DNA from: Girardinichthys multiradiatus
Lineage: Eukaryota; Chordata; Actinopteri; Cyprinodontiformes; Goodeidae
Assembly (NCBI RefSeq): GCF_021462225.1
Contig: NC_061797.1
Coordinates: 25,691,093 to 25,755,092, forward strand
DNA length: 64,000 nucleotides
Reading direction: 5' to 3'
The first letter of the stretch is position 1, and every line of letters starts with the position of its first letter. This document shows positions 59,201-64,000 of the stretch, in pieces. The position numbers were made by a program, and so were the translations under genes. A model generated the notes under the pieces. That model made no database searches, was not told the origin of the DNA, and saw only the letters and a program-made list of their open reading frames with translations.

Positions 59201-62200
59201 TGACTCAACAATTATTTTTTGTTTGTTTGTTTGTTTTAACATTTACTCACTCAACAAATATTACAGAATATGTTCACATTTGTGAAATTTATTAAAAAGA
59301 TTGTCTCAAAAATACTTTGAAGATACAGAAAAAAGGATTAATTAATGCATTTTATTTTTATCTGTTATGATGACAAAGAAATCTTAATAACCTATTTTGT
59401 CACGTTAATAAAAAAATTGCTTTGTGCATAAAACAGAAGAATAAAAATGAAAGGTTAAAAAAAATAGGTTTACCGAGTGAAAGTCAAGCTTGTTTGTTTT
59501 GAGGAGGATTTAAGCACTTCCTAAGCACGTTCCTCTTTTCTCTGCACCACACGACTGTTTCTGCTGCTGAGAACAGGCAGAGTGGGTTGCCTTCCATTAG
59601 AGGAACATTGGGGAACTAACCATGCAGAAAGCAGAAAGCTTAAGGAAAAACTTGTTTCTCTTTTAAATGGAAAGGCAGTAAACATTCTCCCCAGTGAATG
59701 CTCTCTGCCAACAAAAATTATATTTGATGCTTGCACTATCTGACTGGGCCCAGATGAAGACCTCCACAGCTACAGCTCGAAGTCCTTGGAGTCAAGGCTC
59801 AGCTGGACCTTTTATTTGGATAAATAAATGTTTACATCCAACCATTTAACTGACATCAAAACCCTCATAGTATCTAGTTAGAAGGTATTCATATGCCAAG
59901 AGATTATTTATTTGAAAGTCCTTCATCAGTTCTTATCACTATATAAAGAAGCGGTGTGTATTTTATATGTATATATATATTTTTTAGAACAACGTCTGGT
60001 GTGGGGCTTTACGATTTCTGTAATGTGAAAACTGCAGATAGAGATGCGGAAGTTGAGATTAAAAAAATGACAATGTTTTGTGCATAAATAGAAACAAATC
60101 AAAAACAAAAGAGGAAAACATTGAATTTATGTAAAAATAAAAAGCATTTTCTATAATGCAGCCATAGATCTTGACTCATTAGTGCCTTTTATCCTTTAGC
60201 TAGAGCTAAAGGATAAAAACACCTACATCCATTCAAATTGTTTTCCTTTTAAAAAAAAACAAAATTGGTTAAATTAAAAATGAGAATAACTGGGAAAGGA
60301 TAAGTTACAAAGAACACCACTGAAACTGAATCTCAACTTCTCCTGTTGACATATAAGATAGCATTACTATAGCAGTACAGCTAGCTGTATAAGGAAGTTA
60401 GAAAAGTTTAATCTCAGTCCAGGCTATTCTTTTAGAAACTAATTCCTGCTAGTTTTTGCATGATCTTGTTTCTTTTATATTTTTCACTTGGCTTATAACA
60501 TCTCCTTCCTTATTTTTATTTGATTGGTTTCACAGGTTGTGAAGCCTCATTATAATCCTAAGTACTGGTTCATTTAATTTTTCATGAAAAAATACTAGTT
60601 AATCTTGCTTTTGGATATTGGACAACGGTGGTGCTCATTCGAACAATCAAAATAACAGTGTCCATCCATAGCGAAACTGGCATATTGTGCTCAGGATTTG
60701 TGTTATAACACACAAAAAGACGTCCCTATGATTATAGTATGAGACAGTATATATGTTTAAAATTTCAGTGTGTACTCTAGGGGCATGTGGCTGCAATGGT
60801 AGGTGCCTTTGACAATAATGAATGTTTGTCTGTACAAAGGAAATAACATTAGAGATATCCATTGCTCAATTTTTATTATATGATCAGCTGACTTTGACTG
60901 CAAGGTATTGTAATCAGGATGGAACTGAATCATATGTAAAATATATATGAACTTGATTGATCGGAATCGAGTGGGATATATAACTGTACATATAATTGGA
61001 CATGAATTGAATTTAACTAAATTGAAACACTAACTTAGCTAAATATTTATTTATGGGACAAACACATGACAAGAGATATCCGGCATACATTTTTTCATGT
61101 CGACATTAAAGGTATGCTGTTAACTCATGTTTTTATCCCATGCCACCAACTAAATAAATTTGCAGTTCAACAAAAATTTAATTTGAGAAGGCAAGGGGGA
61201 AAATAGTTTAAGGAACCCCACACAGACAGTAAGGATTACAACATTGATCTATTTAAAGAAAGTGAAAAGATTTACTTTAACATTAATGAAGCATATTTTA
61301 TGTGGAAATTTGCCAAATCTGCTTTTTTCAAAACACAAGCTAAAATATTTAACCTTGAACTAACAGTCAGGTGTAAAACACATGTAACACAAGAACCAAT
61401 TATTTTAGCACCATAATCTAAACAGATCACACCGTTATCTGGAGATAACTAGTTCAGTTTAACTTATCTTGGAATAACTTGGTTTCCTCTGATCAAGATA
61501 GAGCTCTCTCTTTCATGGTAAATCAAAAATCGTTTAAACATAACAAGAAATCTAATATGCCATGAAGCTCCATCATTATTAAATATAAAATTAATCTTGT
61601 AGTTAAGGACTAAACAGTAAAGAGAAGTAAATTTGCTTTTCATTGAGCTTTATTTCCCATTGATAGCAATCCCTTCAGTTTTTGCATTTTACAGGTGATT
61701 ATATAGGCCCTTCAAAAGAAATCAATACTAAAGCAGTTAAAAAAAAACTTTGTGTGTAATTAAACTAAAACAAGAGGACTATAACTGTGCCTACTGTATT
61801 TCGTCTTGTTAATCTCATAGATGATAAAGAACAAATGCTTTATCTGGGTCCCTCAGCCTTTTAAGTGCAGTTATTTAGCATTTGTAAAATGAGGAATACA
61901 ACAGGGAGAATATAATACCACATTCATGTCAGGATTAGAACTTTGTCTTCAAACATTTATAGTGCACATTTTCCCTGGAGATTTCCTCCCAAATGAGGAA
62001 ATAAATACCATTGTGATGCAGCACCACCCTGCCCCCGATTTGTGGAAAATCCCCTATTAGGAGTATAAATGTGCAAAGGCTTTGTGGGTAATTAGTGAAC
62101 ATGCTCAGGAATGTTAGCAGAGCTTGGCAGGTGCTTTTGATCAGTGGCAAGCGGTAATATCACGGCTGACAGAGGGAGATGGCAGGAGGATGGAGATGGG

Positions 62201-64000
62201 AGGGCAAATGGGTGGAGGAAAGAGAAGTGTGAGGGCTGAGGGGCAGGTTTTCATAAATCACTTTATTTATTTATTTTGCCACAGACAGGATTAAATGTTC
62301 CCTTTATTTTAGAGCATTACGTTAATATTGTAATTCATTAATGGCACAAAACACATTGCAATGTAGTTTTTTTTATAAGAAAGGTAATCGTTTTTCCAGT
62401 GGTCTGCTAATGAGACAATGATGAAACCTTATCTGATTTAAAACCAAATTATAAGGCTCAAACCCCAGTGAAAGCTATTACAATACTCACATGTTAATAT
62501 TCATGATCACCTCATCACAGAATTAAGATCTAACCTATGATTTTAATAAATTACAAAGGTGATATTTATCACATTAATACAATGTGAATAAAATGCCATC
62601 TAATGACTACACTTAATGCATCTTATGCTGCTGAATTATTAATATTATTGTGCATGTGTGTTGCCATGGGTTTAATGAGACCTAATTAGAGGAGATACAC
62701 TAAACTAATTTGCAGATGCCAGAAGCACAGTTTATATATAAGAGCTAATATTTGAAAGTCAAATTTAAGTTAAAAAGGCTGGTAATAACTGTTAATTAAC
62801 TCTTGTTTTGTTTTTTTCCTTTGACAAACTTGAATTGAGTACAGTATTCACAAGGCTAATGCTTAATATTTCGGACCACAAAGATACATTTCAAAGCTTT
62901 GAATTATCCTTTTGATGTGGGTATTCTCTGTAGACTTGATATTATTTTAAGATCCCTTTGTTCAAAAATTCATTTTTATTATCGTTGTATGATATGCATG
63001 GCAATTCCCCACATAACGAACCATTGGAGCAATTAACATCTTAGATCGGGTTCATATTCCTTATAATTTATACAGACCGGGTACCTCCCATGTGGTCACT
63101 TCCAGGGTTGGGTTCCTCTATGGTTCCTTTGGATTTACAGAATCAACCTCATTCTGATGAAAATGGAAAGTGAAACTTTAATGAAATGGATTTGACTGAC
63201 AAGATAATAAAGACTTTAAAACAACGGAGGGGCCAGTTCAACAAGCAAGTCGACAGCAGCGCCTGTGTAGCAACAACAAACCAATTAAGACTGACAATAA
63301 ATATTAAACGGAGTGGATATTAACAGAACATGATTTGGAAAGCAAGATGTAGACAAGTGTTGGATGGCTGATTATTAAAACTGTGTCACACAGTGCTGCA
63401 CAGGAATAAAGATGCAGTGTTTTCAATACAAGATATGATGCCTCCTTCTAGCTGAATGAAGCAATAACTATTATCCTGTCAGCAGAACAGAAACTGCTCT
63501 GCTATAAAGGTCACATTTAACTGACATGTCATCCAGGAGAATTGGGATGAGATGAGACGGGTCATATAAACACACTGAGGAATCAGGACGGTCTCAGAGC
63601 TACACATGCTAAACAAGAATGGGTGACCATCATTTATCTTTTTTGAGATAATTCATAAAAAACCCAAACAAATGGTGGAAATGTGGCTTCTTATGTTATC
63701 AGATATTCATCAAAAGGCTGATTTATTGCATTTAAAGAAAGGGAGTATATATAAATAAAATAACATGGATGTGGTAGTGGAAATGTTTACATGATTGTGA
63801 AACAAAGCTATGGGATCCCGTTTAACCACTTATATCAAGTATGGCAATTTTACCAGAAAACACACTTAGATTCGATTTTAGATCCTGTTTACACAAAAAG
63901 AGACATTACAAAAATTGGTTTTGGTAAGACAAGAAGAATTACAAGGTTAAGATCATGGCTTTAATAGAAACCCATCAAATTTGCCCCACTGAAATGTCAT
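56239..64000. other. Repeat-poor DNA, no gene recognised; candidate non-coding blocks
   Basis: 7.8 kb without a recognisable LINE, LTR or transposase. Longest frames are about 100 codons (58469-58777 minus) and carry no motif. Blocks at 57290-58260 and 61960-62250 are less A/T-rich and may be conserved. 60187-60218 holds a perfect hairpin. The rest is A/T-rich. Confidence 0.35.
60187..60218. repeat. Perfect 15-bp inverted repeat with 2-nt loop
   Basis: TTTTATCCTTTAGCT (60187-60201) and its exact reverse complement (60204-60218) flank AG. It could form a stable hairpin. Confidence 0.85.

Overview
The window looks like intergenic or intronic DNA from a bony fish. I found no intact host protein-coding gene, tRNA or rRNA. 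The evidence for a teleost is the repeat content: an RTE-clade LINE of the Rex3 type, several L2/CR1-like LINE lineages, Tc1/mariner remnants, a hAT-like element whose ends carry ACTCGAGTC-type motifs, and a dispersed 3' tail ending in GGAT repeats. Base composition is AT-rich, and nearly every reading frame above 100 codons lies in or antisense to a repeat.

Layout, 1-22 kb. A 5'-truncated L2-like LINE (minus) runs off the left edge. Next come a 535-bp LTR-like element (3444-3978, TSD TGTG), LINE debris (5.6-6.3 kb), a 505-bp solo LTR (6541-7045, TSD GATTC), a 349-bp MITE (9695-10043), Tc1 debris, an unclassified repeat joined to a Rex3-like tail (16.1-16.9 kb), back-to-back Tc1 remnants (16.9-17.5 kb) and another LINE 3' half (19.65-20.7 kb). 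Layout, 22-50 kb. This part holds a nearly complete but dead Rex3 copy (24.04-26.73 kb, minus), a perfect (GATA)82 tract (27.88-28.21 kb), a three-layer nest at 29.8-33.2 kb, a decayed LINE (33.5-35.1 kb), a 1.8-kb solo LTR-like element (37477-39282, TSD ACAG), an LTR-type element with a proline/serine-rich tandem-repeat reading frame (41.57-43.68 kb), and a G/T-rich repeat (47.0-48.6 kb). From 50.5 kb to the right end the DNA is almost free of recognisable repeats, apart from a 1.1-kb hAT-like element (55120-56230). Blocks with TAATTA-type motifs there could be conserved non-coding elements, but that is inference.

The elements do not form a pathway; their order records successive insertions. 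The clearest case is 29.8-33.2 kb. An inverted-repeat element was split by an LTR-like element that left a GATG target duplication, and the LTR was in turn hit by two Rex3 pieces joined head to head. Removing the LTR restores continuous homology with the opposite arm, so the order of events can be read directly. I did not find a convincing new enzymatic or defence system. The best candidates for undescribed biology are the long-LTR family with three target-site-flanked copies, the LTR element with the low-complexity frame, and the CpG-rich coding-like segment inside the hAT-like element.
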